The notes: a model not told the origin generated them from the sequence alone. 64,000 nucleotides of DNA from GCA-2697345 sp002697345 (GCA_943787605.1 CALSNB010000001.1:744001-808000), one strand, 5' to 3'; positions 35,759 to 44,358 are shown, counted from the stretch's first letter. A program made the numbers and translations.

Positions 35759-36715
35759 TCATAAAGTCTCCAGATTCACATTAATTGTACCTTCGACAAT
35801 CAAGCTGGCCAAACCTCCAACTTGCAAACGCGTAATATTACCACTTTGCGTTTTCATCCGTGTCTTTACACGGCTCGGACGTCCAAGTTCCATTCCTTGT
35901 TCCGCGCAGACTTGTAAATTTCCATCATCGCTCGGTTTAACTACCCCTTTGTAAAAAAGGTAAGTTGACAGAGCGGCATTTGTGGTGCCGGCCGCAGCTG
36001 ATTCAGTTACGCCGACAGCTGGACAAAAGTCTCGAACGTGAACATCGCAAGTTTTATCCACGACCTCGGTTGAAAAGGTGGCTATAGTTTCCAATCCGTT
36101 GTCATTACAAAATTTGGTAAGGGCTGTAAAATCAGGTTTCAAATCCCGAATAGCTGTAAGATCACGCATCGGTAGGCAAAGGTGAATGAAATTGCTAGTA
36201 GCAACCTCCGGAGGCAAATTATTAGATATCTCTCCAACACCAACCCCTAATATACCCAACAGCTCCTCCAGATCGAGTTTCGCTGCAACAAATTGTGCAG
36301 CTGGAACATCTAACATAACTTCAACTCGTCCAATCTTCGTTCGGCGATACTCTACAGCCGCTTCTCCATTAGGTAATTCTAGCACCGCCTTATGCCACCC
36401 AGCCCCTTTACAAGGTAATAGCTCTTGCGAGACCAGTCGTGTTATCAGGCAGACTGTCCCATGCCCACACATCGGCAAATCCATTACAGTTGAGAAAAAT
36501 TGCACTTTAATTCTGTTGTCGTTGACATCATTTACAAACGCTGTAGCCGGAACCCCTATTTCACGTGCAATCCGAATCCGATTTGGGGTGGAAATATCTG
36601 AGGCGTGCAGGATCACAGCCGCCTGACTGCCGGAATACGGCACGTCAGTAAAAGCGTCATACATAGCAAAAGGGACATTTGATCCCTTTTTGTTCAATCG
36701 GTCTTGGATGTTCAA
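35759..36715 (-). CDS. PhzF family isomerase-like protein
   Basis: Diaminopimelate-epimerase fold protein of 318 residues. It begins with YDAFTDVPYSGSQAAVIL, the PhzF N-terminal signature that normally reads DxFTxxPxxGNPxAVV. It has MDLPMCGHGTVCLI for the conserved GHxT region and AVGVTESAAAGTTNAALSTY for the second half. The members' reactions are mostly unknown; PhzF itself isomerises a phenazine precursor. Position between repeats R2 and R3 with the racemase-family gene suggests a two-gene isomerase unit. Confidence 0.82.
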   Translation of the reverse strand: MNIQDRLNKKGSNVPFAMYDAFTDVPYSGSQAAVILHASDISTPNRIRIAREIGVPATAFVNDVNDNRIKVQFFSTVMDLPMCGHGTVCLITRLVSQELLPCKGAGWHKAVLELPNGEAAVEYRRTKIGRVEVMLDVPAAQFVAAKLDLEELLGILGVGVGEISNNLPPEVATSNFIHLCLPMRDLTAIRDLKPDFTALTKFCNDNGLETIATFSTEVVDKTCDVHVRDFCPAVGVTESAAAGTTNAALSTYLFYKGVVKPSDDGNLQVCAEQGMELGRPSRVKTRMKTQSGNITRLQVGGLASLIVEGTINVNLETL

Positions 36716-36860
36716 AGGAATAACTTTTTCATAGCAGCAGTTAAGCAGACCAAAGCATACCCGTCTAGTAATTAAAGCGTTCCTATAAATCCTAACCTAA
36801 TTTACTTTAACACAGAAATATTAATATTCATTTTAAATAACCTTTATCCATGTTTGTTGG

Positions 36861-37002
36861 TAAGTTTCTTTACAAAACCCTCCCCCAATGAATCCACCAC
36901 TCCAGCACTAAAGGCCCGAGGTCCGAGGCGCGCGGCACTTGGTCCAGGCCCCCAGGGGTCAGCTGTGCGCGTTTCATCTGTTTAGATTGAGCAAAGTAAC
37001 CC
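36861..37002 (+). repeat. GC-rich dispersed repeat, copy R3
   Basis: Longest copy. The left end TAAGTTTCTTTACAAAACCC is shared with R1. Then come CCCCCAATGAATCC, the core CCGAGGTCCGAGGCGCGCGG and the end TTTAGATTGAGCAAAGTAACC. Downstream an A-rich tail (to about 37042) is shared with the partial copy at 40.45 kb. It lies just outside attL, in the roughly 590-bp gap before the integrase. Confidence 0.8.
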
Positions 37003-37065
37003 CCACCAAAAAAAACAAACCGTATCAAAAGATAAGATTTTTCTGAACTTAGATAAATTTAACTT

Positions 37066-37085
37066 AGGGGACAAAATAGGGGACA
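37066..37085 (+). repeat. AGGGGACA direct-repeat doublet beside attL
   Basis: Two copies of AGGGGACA, 12 bp apart (37066-37073, 37078-37085), end 25 bp before attL. Spacing and position mirror the GTTGTGGGTAG doublet beside attR, which suggests arm-type integrase sites of a second, neighbouring element. Confidence 0.4.
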
Positions 37086-37110
37086 ATTTAATTATAAAAT
37101 TAATTTATAT

Positions 37111-37153
37111 AATAAAATCAATACCTTAAGAACATTGAATGGCGGAGGAGCAG
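37111..37153 (+). repeat. attL core
   Basis: Starts AATAAAATCAATAC and ends ATGGCGGAGGAGCAG. Forty of 43 positions match 48477-48519, where the same bases run into the 3' end of tRNA-Ser. After the core the sequence diverges. GGCGGA and TCCGCC around the boundary also form a short hairpin. Confidence 0.75.
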
Positions 37154-37273
37154 TCCGCCGCACCAAACTCTATTAAAATCTGGTAAGCTCTATTTTATAT
37201 ACCTATATACTTGGTTTTTAGCTGTTTAATCTCTGATAAAGGTCTAGTAATATTTATTACAATCTGTTACTCT

Positions 37274-37296
37274 GTTGTGGGTAGCGTTGTGGGTAG
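37274..37296 (+). promoter_or_regulatory. GTTGTGGGTAG doublet, putative integrase arm-type sites (left)
   Basis: Two exact copies of GTTGTGGGTAG, 12 bp apart, 9 bp before the integrase start. The same doublet plus flanks occurs at 48430-48452 near attR. In the excised circle the two doublets would flank the core, as arm-type sites do. They may also control integrase expression. Confidence 0.55.
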
Positions 37297-37304
37297 AGAG
37301 TACC

Positions 37305-38516
37305 ATGTCTAACTTAAAATCAGCACGTAGCGTGCAAACAATCACGAATGTTGGCTACCATCGGTGTGATCCAGGTCTTTATTTACAGGTCGCCAAAGGT
37401 GGTACAAAATCGTGGCTGTTCCGCTTTAAATCTCCTGTAACATCAAAGCAGCGAGAAATGGGCTTGGGATCCCTCAGTATAATATCACTAGCACAGGCAC
37501 GAAACTTAGCCTTTGAGTACCGCCAACAGTTGCTGGAAGGGGTGGATCCTTTAGAGGAGCAACGGACAAAAAAGCAAGCGAGGCAGCTGCAACAAGCTCG
37601 AACGATAACGTTCAAAGATGCTTCAGAGCAATGCATCACCAGCAAAATACCTGAATGGAAAAGTAAAAAACATGCCCAACAATGGACAAATACGCTCACT
37701 ACCTATGCTTATCCAGTAATTGGAAAACTACCGCTCTCAGAGATTGATACAGACCTAATTCTTAAAGTTATAGAACCTATTTGGGTATCAAAAGCTGAAA
37801 CGGCTAGCCGTGTTCGCCAGCGAATTGAAACAGTTCTGAACTGGGCACGCGCTAGAAAATACGTTGAAGGCGAAAATCCAGCACGCTTACGAGGGCATCT
37901 CGATAAAATCCTTGCCAAGACAGCGAAAGTAAAACGGGTAAAGCACCACCCTGCTGTACCATACGAACAGATTAATGCATTCGTATCATTATTACGCAAG
38001 CGACGTGGAAGTTCATCTTTGGCTTTAGAGTTTATGATACTTACGGCAGCCCGCACAGGTGAAGTCATAGGTGCGCGGTGGGGTGAGTTTGATATTAGTT
38101 CAAAGGTTTGGACTGTTCCAGCAGAACGAATGAAAGCAGCTAAAGAGCACAGAGTTCCATTGTGCAATCAAGTGATAAATATTCTAACAAGTATAAGATC
38201 AAACCGGCACGCGGAAGATTTCGTATTTCCAGGATGGAAACCAGGCACGGGCTTAAGTAACGGTGCAATGCTTGTTTTAATGAGAAAGATGGCATTTGGT
38301 CCATATACGCCACATGGGTTTCGAAGCACCTTTAGAGATTGGGCCTCTGATAGAGCCTACACGTTTCAGAACGAAACCATCGAACTAGCTCTTGCTCACT
38401 CAATCAAGAACAAAGCCGAAGCCGCCTACAGAAGGGGAGATCAGTTAGAAAGACGCAGAGAACTGATGGTTGCTTGGAGTGAATATACAGAATTACCTAC
38501 TAGGTCGCAGGTTTAA
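37305..38516 (+). CDS. Tyrosine recombinase / site-specific integrase (P4-like)
   Basis: Catalyses integration of the element into tRNA-Ser. The 403-residue protein has the DUF4102-like N-terminal arm-binding domain (GYHRCDPGLYLQVAKGGTKS), a core-binding domain, and a complete catalytic domain: Arg in LTAARTGEVIGARW, HGFR in YTPHGFRSTFRDWA, and the Tyr in AHSIKNKAEAAYRRGD. ATG 37305 gives the family start; upstream in-frame TTG 37275 runs through the repeat doublet. Integrases of this type favour tRNA 3' ends, fitting the att sites seen. Confidence 0.92.
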   Translation: MSNLKSARSVQTITNVGYHRCDPGLYLQVAKGGTKSWLFRFKSPVTSKQREMGLGSLSIISLAQARNLAFEYRQQLLEGVDPLEEQRTKKQARQLQQARTITFKDASEQCITSKIPEWKSKKHAQQWTNTLTTYAYPVIGKLPLSEIDTDLILKVIEPIWVSKAETASRVRQRIETVLNWARARKYVEGENPARLRGHLDKILAKTAKVKRVKHHPAVPYEQINAFVSLLRKRRGSSSLALEFMILTAARTGEVIGARWGEFDISSKVWTVPAERMKAAKEHRVPLCNQVINILTSIRSNRHAEDFVFPGWKPGTGLSNGAMLVLMRKMAFGPYTPHGFRSTFRDWASDRAYTFQNETIELALAHSIKNKAEAAYRRGDQLERRRELMVAWSEYTELPTRSQV

Positions 38517-38520
38517 AGCA

Positions 38521-38920
38521 ATGGGCCTTAGAGCAGCACAAGTACGACTGAAAAAAACTGTCAACTCAGATAGCTCGTGGAAAAGAGCTAAACCCGGTCG
38601 ATAAGGAATACTTGAGAAAAGCACTTTATGAAATTGCCGATGGTCAAAATGCAGAAGCTGCGTTTGGGGTGAACGCCATGCGAGGTGAACGTAAGGGAAA
38701 ACATGTTAGGGACGTTAAATTAAAATTGGAATTTGTGTATGGTTATATAATAACAGCGATTGCGCCAGAAAGCGAAGATGGACTCGGGTTAACACTCAAA
38801 GAGGCTGTTAAATTAATAAAAAATAGTTGGTCAGGGCTACCGACCGAAGCCACCATCATTCGTTACTGGAATAACGTGAAAGGAAGCCAAACGCGCAGTT
38901 TTGTGATCAAAACGGATTAA
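38521..38920 (+). CDS. Hypothetical protein after integrase, interrupted in a seven-A run
   Basis: ATG 38521 lies 4 bp after the integrase stop and opens MGLRAAQVRLKK, but that frame soon stops. The frame one base further continues LSTQIARGKELNPVDKEYLR, then KALYEIADGQNAEAAFGVNA, to 38920. The switch coincides with seven A (38551-38557); six would give one continuous protein of about 132 residues. The C-terminal half has a helix-turn-helix-like look (GLPTEATIIRYWNNVKG). Family unknown. Could be an indel, an assembly error or slippage. Confidence 0.55.
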
Positions 38921-39007
38921 AATACCAATTTAACTCCTTTTACACAAAACTTTTACACGGATACAGTTCTATCCGAAGCCCTAAAGGTATTATAGGAGAC
39001 GGTTTAC

Positions 39008-39229
39008 ATGGAACTCAAAAGCGCACGGACACGCATTCTAAGAATGAAAGATTTGCCCTCAAAAATAGGGCTCCAGCCTTCCACAATTTACGAACTGATT
39101 ACAAAGAACAAATTTCCGCCTCCTTTCAAGATTGTTCAGGGAGGAAGAGCATCGGGCTGGTACGATTCCACAATTGAGGAGTGGATTTCTTTACGAGGTA
39201 ATGACACCCAAACCGATAATTCAGAGTAA
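39008..39229 (+). CDS. AlpA-like helix-turn-helix regulator / excisionase
   Basis: A 73-residue DNA-binding protein: RILRMKDLPSKIGLQPSTIY, then ELITKNKFPPPFKIVQGGRA and SGWYDSTIEEWI, the MerR-like fold of AlpA family proteins. These activate integrase genes or act as excisionases in P4-type islands. AGGAG lies 9 bp before ATG 39008. The TGATTACA cluster just downstream could be its binding region. Confidence 0.85.
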   Translation: MELKSARTRILRMKDLPSKIGLQPSTIYELITKNKFPPPFKIVQGGRASGWYDSTIEEWISLRGNDTQTDNSE

Positions 39230-39255
39230 GCCCATAAACATCACCCTTTTTACAA

Positions 39256-39432
39256 TGATTACACTAATACACTCTACAGCCAGATTTTTTTTTTTTTTAA
39301 AATAAAAAACGTTTTCGGTGTAATAAATGTAATCATTTAAAAATACAGGTGTTTAAGACCTTATTTATATAGTACTTTGTGATTACAATCGTGATTACAA
39401 AAGGTGTTTATGATTACAAAAAAGTGTAATCA
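39256..39432. repeat. Cluster of six TGATTACA sites
   Basis: Direct copies at 39256, 39380, 39392 and 39411 and inverted copies (TGTAATCA) at 39328 and 39425, in a 317-bp non-coding AT-rich gap that also has 14 T in a row (about 39285-39298). The pattern resembles iterons or multiple operator half-sites. Confidence 0.6.
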
Positions 39433-39546
39433 TTGGGCTTATTAGGCCGAATGTACCTATAATTTAGGGGTCAAAACCACTGTTTTAGTGGTAAAAAAGG
39501 CTATATATGGGTAAAAAAGCGTGTTATTGTGTAGCTCCCGCTACGT

Positions 39547-39912
39547 TTAATTGGTAATTTTAAACCAATCTCTCCACTTCGTATCCAAAAGTCCGCGGTC
39601 CACGAACCAAGTCTCGAGTTCAGTCAATTCCGCACGCATCTCGCGTCCCACCTGTGCTCTGCGCCTTGCCTCTTCTCGTTTGGCTTTTGTAGTTCGACCA
39701 TGCGTGATTTTAGACGCGGTCAGACGCGCAAGGCCCGCCTTGGTCCGTGGTCCTGTTGAGAGCCCACCATGGAGTCGACAGCGATGGTTATGGCTGTAAG
39801 CTGGGCTTTGGCACGGCGTGCCTCTGCGGGTCTGAGCCTCGCATCGCTGGCCAGGCCAATCAGGTCCAAAACGCCAGTTTAAGCCGATCTTTACGTCACC
39901 TTTAGTTAGCAT
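39547..39912 (-). CDS. HGG-STGP motif protein of mobile elements
   Basis: A 121-residue basic protein with a putative Cys pair (RCEAQTRRGTPCQSPA) and the motif RLHGGLSTGPRTKAGLARL, common in small proteins carried by prophages and islands of Proteobacteria. Function unknown; the Cys and His residues suggest metal or nucleic-acid binding. GC content is markedly higher than in the AT-rich gap beside it. Two in-frame starts near 39912 are possible. Confidence 0.7.
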   Translation of the reverse strand: MLTKGDVKIGLNWRFGPDWPGQRCEAQTRRGTPCQSPAYSHNHRCRLHGGLSTGPRTKAGLARLTASKITHGRTTKAKREEARRRAQVGREMRAELTELETWFVDRGLLDTKWRDWFKITN

Positions 39913-40063
39913 TCAAAACACCCCTATTATAGGGTTTTATGATACTACAAATTGGAGCGGATTCATAGGTTTTGCTTTGTAAGTAAAATCATTTATTGCC
40001 AAAAAGATAGGTTAACACTACGGTTAGTGCATAATTGAAATCTATAACAAAAAGGAATCTATC

Positions 40064-40372
40064 ATGGCTGTATCACTGCAAGTTCTTTATTCTACAGAAA
40101 ATCAAACAACTTTTGATCATGAATACTATGCCCAAAAACATATGCCAATTGTAGGCGAACATATGGGCCCACACATTGATAGCGTTCTTGTTATTAAAGG
40201 GTTAGCAGGCGGCAATGACACCCCAGCAGGCTTCCATGCAATAGCTACAATGACTTTCAAGGACCAGGCTGCATTAGATTCTGCACTCGCCGCAGCAGGG
40301 CCAGCGTTGGCAGATATTCCTAATTTCTACAATGGGCAGCCGCAAATGCTCTTTGGTCAAGTCCAAGGATAA
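40064..40372 (+). CDS. EthD family small protein
   Basis: A 102-residue dimeric alpha-beta barrel protein. The start MAVSLQVLYSTENQTTFDHE, then YYAQKHMPIVGEHM, matches the EthD signature (YxxxHxPL). EthD proteins accompany ether-degrading cytochrome P450s or take part in small-molecule breakdown, but their own chemistry is usually unclear. AAAGGAAT precedes ATG 40064. First of the metabolic cargo genes in the element. Confidence 0.82.
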   Translation: MAVSLQVLYSTENQTTFDHEYYAQKHMPIVGEHMGPHIDSVLVIKGLAGGNDTPAGFHAIATMTFKDQAALDSALAAAGPALADIPNFYNGQPQMLFGQVQG

Positions 40373-40448
40373 AACTAAAAAAGCTCTGATAATTAAAATA
40401 ATAATCCCAAACGACTTGAAGGCAGTAAGGTCATAAAGACATTTTTGG

Positions 40449-40519
40449 CCTTAGGTCCTCGTTGTCATGAGTTTGGCTCAGTAACCCCAACAAAAAAACA
40501 AACCCTATCAAAAAGTAAG
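40449..40519 (+). repeat. GC-rich dispersed repeat, partial copy R8
   Basis: Only the right part is kept: GGCTCAGTAACCCCAACAAA and the A-rich tail AACAAACCCTATCAAAAAGTA, matching the region right of R3 (36985-37042). The left half and GC-rich core are missing or unrecognisable. It lies in the 353-bp gap before the MBL gene. Confidence 0.55.
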
Positions 40520-40582
40520 TTATTGGCGGTGTCGTAAGCTATACGAGATAAGGCATAGGTTGCCCTACACTGTGCGAATAAT

Positions 40583-40688
40583 AAATTAGGATGCAACCAA
40601 TAGGACGTCAAGTTTGTCTAACAATGCCGTAAAACGAATAGACGAGGCGTGTATCATGCGTTATTCTAAAACAAAAATTAGGATGCAA
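40583..40688 (+). repeat. Short direct repeat upstream of MBL gene
   Basis: AAATTAGGATGCAA occurs at 40583-40596 and 40675-40688, 92 bp apart, just upstream of the MBL-fold gene. It could be a paired regulator site or a duplication scar. Confidence 0.35.
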
Positions 40689-40725
40689 TCCCATGAATAA
40701 TCCAGCTACTTAGGGAGATACTGAA

Positions 40726-41502
40726 ATGACCCAACAATTGCCAATTGTGGAGATTGGTTCGCAATCGATCTCGCAGATGAATCACGGTATCCGCCGAATA
40801 GTAGAAGCTCATGTTCACGATGACTTTGGCGGTTGCATGTGGTTAATTGAGGGTAGTGATCGGTGTCTACTCGTTGAAACTGGTTTAGGCATTGCGCCAT
40901 TGCGTGAGTTTCTGGAGACAGTAGTTTCTAAACCGATCACTGCATTTGCATCAGTCGGATACTATGATCATGCTGGCGGTCTTCATCAATTTGATGAGCG
41001 ACTTATCCACGAGGCAGATGCTCACCGAATTTCTCAACCAACGCGTCATAACACTGTGGCAGAGTACTATCTGGATGCAGCGTTTGACGCGACACCTAAT
41101 AAAAATTTCAATCCAGCTGCCCATGTGATGCCGGCTTCAGAACCAACTCGGCTACTGTCCGATGGTGACAACATTGATCTAGGTGACCGTATTTTTGAGG
41201 TGGTGCATTTACCTGGCGTTACGGATGGTGCCAGTGGGCTGTTTGAGCGGGCAAGTGGTCTATTATTCACTGGCGAAGCTTTTGTATGGTCAGACGAATA
41301 CATTTATGAGGGTGAACCCGCAGATCGCAGCAAAGATGCCGATCTGAAAGCTTTCCGAAATTCAATCAGGCGCTTGATCAGTTTGCCTGTAACGACAGTT
41401 TATCGTGGCCACTATGGACGCAGCAATGCAGAAACAATGAAGGCTGTAGGGGTTGCGTATTTAGCTGGATGGAACAGTGCTGTTCAAAAGCCATACGAGT
41501 GA
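40726..41502 (+). CDS. MBL-fold protein with degenerate metal site
   Basis: A 258-residue metallo-beta-lactamase-fold protein (CMWLIEGSDRCLLVETGLG is the usual second strand region). The normal HxHxDH motif is replaced by SVGYYDHAGGLHQF, losing both first His residues. The expected PGHT appears as LPGVTDGASG, losing another. HYGRS near the end keeps the last His. Zinc binding is therefore probably reduced or lost. GGGAG precedes ATG 40726. It ends 8 bp before repeat R4. Confidence 0.8.
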   Translation: MTQQLPIVEIGSQSISQMNHGIRRIVEAHVHDDFGGCMWLIEGSDRCLLVETGLGIAPLREFLETVVSKPITAFASVGYYDHAGGLHQFDERLIHEADAHRISQPTRHNTVAEYYLDAAFDATPNKNFNPAAHVMPASEPTRLLSDGDNIDLGDRIFEVVHLPGVTDGASGLFERASGLLFTGEAFVWSDEYIYEGEPADRSKDADLKAFRNSIRRLISLPVTTVYRGHYGRSNAETMKAVGVAYLAGWNSAVQKPYE

Positions 41503-41510
41503 CTACGCCA

Positions 41511-41600
41511 TCCACTACCCCGGTACTAAAGTCCCGAGGTGCGAGGCGCGCGGCACTTGGTTCAGGGCCTTGGGTGCGTGGCCTTGCGTCCGTCATTGAT
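41511..41600 (+). repeat. GC-rich dispersed repeat, copy R4
   Basis: Begins 8 bp after the MBL stop codon: GGTACTAAAGTCCCGAGGTG, GAGGCGCGCGGCACTTGG, TTGGGTGCGTGGCCTTGCG. The right end is degraded (no GGATTGGG block). Same orientation as the others. Confidence 0.78.
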
Positions 41601-41748
41601 TAAATATATCTGCATCACCTAGGCTGCATTAGCAATCTTTACAAAGAACACATACGTACTCGCCAACACGCAATCCCCTATGCTTATATGCTTATGTGCC
41701 TGGCCTTGTTCACAGATTAGATCTGAAAGTGATTAAACACTACTAATC

Positions 41749-42882
41749 TCAATTACTTGTTTTGTGAAGTTTCTCTGCAAACTTATTTATCTGTGAAAAC
41801 AAATTCCCTGATTTATATTTTTCGTTCATTGATATTAGGAGCAATACTGTATCAGTCTTTTCATCAAGAACCGCAAATTGCCCGCCATGCCCTTGCATAG
41901 TCATCGCGGGCCCGCCTGAAACGTTAAATACCCAAGACTGGTAGCCATATTTCGAACCATTTGATTTCCCAGTGTTAACTGCATTCTTCACCCCCTCATT
42001 GAAAAAATTTCCAAGGCAACTTTTTTTCTTTTTTTCCTCCATAAGAAAATTTCCAAAGTTTGCCCAATCTTGCGCTGTCATAACCAAATCAGAAAAACCA
42101 AGGGTTGTTCCTGCCTTATCACTTGTCCATTGCATGTAGCCACTTTTACCAAATTTCTTATAGAGATTTTCGTAAAATACTTGGCTTAATGGTGCGCTGG
42201 CTATATCTTCGACCAATAATGATAGCGTGAGGGAATCGGTGGAATGATAATTCATTTTATCACCCTGAATGCGCGCCGCCTCGCTGTAGAAGGCAAGAGC
42301 CTCGCGAATGCTCGCTTTTCCCTCAAATTTCAGCATTCCACGAGATTTCCGATTAAACTTTTTTTCGTCACCACGGCCTAGTGGACTAACACCGCTATTC
42401 ATCTGCAAAATGTTTTTAATCTTTATATTGGAAAAAGGGGTTTTTGCCAGAAATTTGGAGTATTTTGAGGGTGTATCATCGAGGGAAGAAATTTTTCCTT
42501 CACAAAGAAGGTGGCCTATTGTCGCCCCAGTGGCGGTTTTACTCATGGACAGACCATGTAATGGTGTGTTGCTGTCAATTTTTCGTTTTTCGTTGTATCT
42601 TTCGTATATGATTTCCCCGTTTTTCATGACAATTGCGGCAATGTTCATTTTGTCAGATAAAAACTTATCAAATCGTTTGTTTTTGACAACAGTGGTTTTC
42701 TCTGATGGGATGTCCCCAAACTTGGCAAAGTCGACATTAAATCGACCTAACATGCCAGTCTTGCTAAGATAAGCGAAATCCTCCATATTTTTCATCATTC
42801 GTTTGGGTTCATGATCAGCAACTGACACAGAAGAAAAGGCAGCCATAGTCAGGGTCAGGCCAATAGCTAGTGTTTTTTTCAT
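41749..42882 (-). CDS. Serine hydrolase, class C beta-lactamase family, exported
   Basis: A 377-residue protein with a signal peptide (LAIGLTLTMAAFSSVSVA). The catalytic SxxK is GLSMSKTATGATIG; the second motif is MNYHSTDSLTL (YxS/N type), and MQGHGGQFAV replaces the KTG box. The family contains esterases, D-aminopeptidases and 6-aminohexanoate-dimer hydrolase rather than true beta-lactamases. The sequence has an unusual poly-lysine stretch (MEEKKKKSCLG). Between repeats R4 and R5, so a one-gene cassette-like unit. Confidence 0.85.
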   Translation of the reverse strand: MKKTLAIGLTLTMAAFSSVSVADHEPKRMMKNMEDFAYLSKTGMLGRFNVDFAKFGDIPSEKTTVVKNKRFDKFLSDKMNIAAIVMKNGEIIYERYNEKRKIDSNTPLHGLSMSKTATGATIGHLLCEGKISSLDDTPSKYSKFLAKTPFSNIKIKNILQMNSGVSPLGRGDEKKFNRKSRGMLKFEGKASIREALAFYSEAARIQGDKMNYHSTDSLTLSLLVEDIASAPLSQVFYENLYKKFGKSGYMQWTSDKAGTTLGFSDLVMTAQDWANFGNFLMEEKKKKSCLGNFFNEGVKNAVNTGKSNGSKYGYQSWVFNVSGGPAMTMQGHGGQFAVLDEKTDTVLLLISMNEKYKSGNLFSQINKFAEKLHKTSN

Positions 42883-43514
42883 TAGGGGATCCTCACCTAG
42901 GGTTATTGAATAATGGTAAAAAAAACATAGTGATAAGAGGCTTATATTTAGGCAATAGTTTTGGTATTATCAATAAAAAAACTTAATTGAAATTAGTAAT
43001 ATTAAGGAGGTTTCCACCTGGCTACCCACTTCGAGGCCTGATCTGTTACATACCCCAAAAACATATACCCCCGATGCCCCCTATGGCCTACGCCCCCAAT
43101 GAATCTACGACACCAGTACTAAGTGCCCAAGGTCCGAGGCACGGGCTCCGTGATCCAGGGCCCCGGGGTGAGCCTTGCGCCTTTCAACTGTTTGGATTGG
43201 GCTCAGTAACCCCGGTTCTTGGTCCGTGGTCTTCGCACCTTGCGCCTTGCTCCTAGGTCCCAGTTAGACTGTATGCCAAACTGTTAGCCAAAATTAGGCA
43301 TTTGAACGTGGCGTGAGATATGCTAAGCTATTGATATTGCTGAAAGTCAGGATTTAATGGCTCTGATGAAAGGTATCTACCACAGTGTGGGCAGGTGTAA
43401 TGACAAAAAACTAAGGTAGTAGAGATTTTCTTGACCCAGAGGTTATTATATTTTTACTTCATTACTTATTTTCAATAACTTACAATAAAAAAATTATCGA
43501 ATGGGAGTAATAAG
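42883..43514. other. Non-coding gap with repeat R5
   Basis: About 630 bp between the serine hydrolase and the VOC gene. It contains R5, then a GC-rich tail (CTTGGTCCGTGGTCTTCGC, then ACCTTGCGCC) and AT-rich DNA. A stretch near 43413 (GGTAGTAGAGATTTTC) resembles one after R1 (32234). No gene seen. Confidence 0.5.
43091..43213 (+). repeat. GC-rich dispersed repeat, copy R5
   Basis: CGCCCCCAATGAATCTACGA, CCAAGGTCCGAGGCACGGGC, CCAGGGCCCCGGGGTGAGCC, TTTGGATTGGGCTCAGTAAC. Left and right ends are complementary (CCCAAT..ATCT with GGATTGGG, one G-U pair). Confidence 0.8.
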
Positions 43515-43907
43515 ATGTTAACTTCAATAGATCACTTCGTCCTTACAGCAAGTGATATAGACAAAACTGTTTCCTTCTACTGCGATATCTTAGGGATGAC
43601 GTTAGAAGACTTCACTCCTTTAGATGGAGGAGAAACCAGAAAGTCTCTAAAGTTTGGTAATCAGAAAATAAACCTACATAAATCAAAACTATCCTATAAA
43701 CCACACGCAAATAATCCTGTAGTCGGGGCTGTTGATATTTGCTTCTTGAGCTCCATAACAATAGGAGAGTGGCAGAATATATTTTCCGAGAATAATATTA
43801 AGATTGAAGACGGACCCGTTCAGAAAACAGGAGCAACCGGGCCAATTATATCTCTTTATATTAGAGATCCTGATCTAAATTTGATAGAGATTTCTAACAA
43901 AATTTAA
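43515..43907 (+). CDS. VOC family (glyoxalase-like) protein
   Basis: A 130-residue two-module vicinal-oxygen-chelate protein. The first metal ligand is in SIDHFVLTASDIDKTVSFYC; later landmarks are GNQKINLHKSKLSY and ISLYIRDPDLNLIEISN, with the final Glu ligand. Such proteins are lyases, dioxygenases or fosfomycin-type resistance enzymes; closest in form to small glyoxalase/bleomycin-resistance proteins. GGAG precedes ATG 43515. Confidence 0.88.
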   Translation: MLTSIDHFVLTASDIDKTVSFYCDILGMTLEDFTPLDGGETRKSLKFGNQKINLHKSKLSYKPHANNPVVGAVDICFLSSITIGEWQNIFSENNIKIEDGPVQKTGATGPIISLYIRDPDLNLIEISNKI

Positions 43908-43908
43908 T

Positions 43909-44145
43909 TCAACAAGAACAGCTTGGACTGAACTTGATATGGAAAGAGTCTACACAGTTGTAACCAATAACTATATTTCGGGTGGCAAAGATGGTTACCT
44001 GACTTTTGGTACAATTTCTAAAGCAGGTAGAGTTACAGATACTTATCTTGATTATGTTCAAAGTTTTGTCGATTATGTTAGAAAAGTAGGGGTAGTTGAA
44101 AAGTTAGATAAAAGTGAGTATTCCACTCAATCATTCATGAAGTAA
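43909..44145 (+). pseudogene. 5'-nucleotidase (UshA-like), C-terminal remnant
   Basis: The frame reads ERVYTVVTNNYISGGKDGYL, then DTYLDYVQSFVDYV and EYSTQSF, the end of bifunctional metallophosphatase/5'-nucleotidases. Only about 75 of the usual 500-600 residues are present, directly after the VOC gene. It is a deletion remnant within the element. Confidence 0.7.
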
Positions 44146-44358
44146 ACTTCGCCTTTATCAAGTAGAGCTTTAACATTATAGTGGCTGATGTTTATTCATC
44201 GGCCCCTATATTTTGTTATTTTTCATTTCATTATTTAAAGTGCTAACGGGCTATAGATAATGTGAAATATTAAGAAATATGTGAAGTAAACTTAGTGAGC
44301 TTATAAATTTGAGTGCTGGAGGTTAATGATCACTTTTTTTTGACAATTCAAGCTACTG

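Noticed and set aside
37275..37304. Integrase start at TTG 37275
   Set aside because: It would translate the direct-repeat doublet, and family members begin at the ATG at 37305.
39285..39298. Run of 14 T as a terminator
   Set aside because: No stable GC stem precedes it.
41749..42882. True beta-lactamase giving antibiotic resistance
   Set aside because: The KTG box is replaced by HGG and the protein resembles the esterase/peptidase branch of the family.
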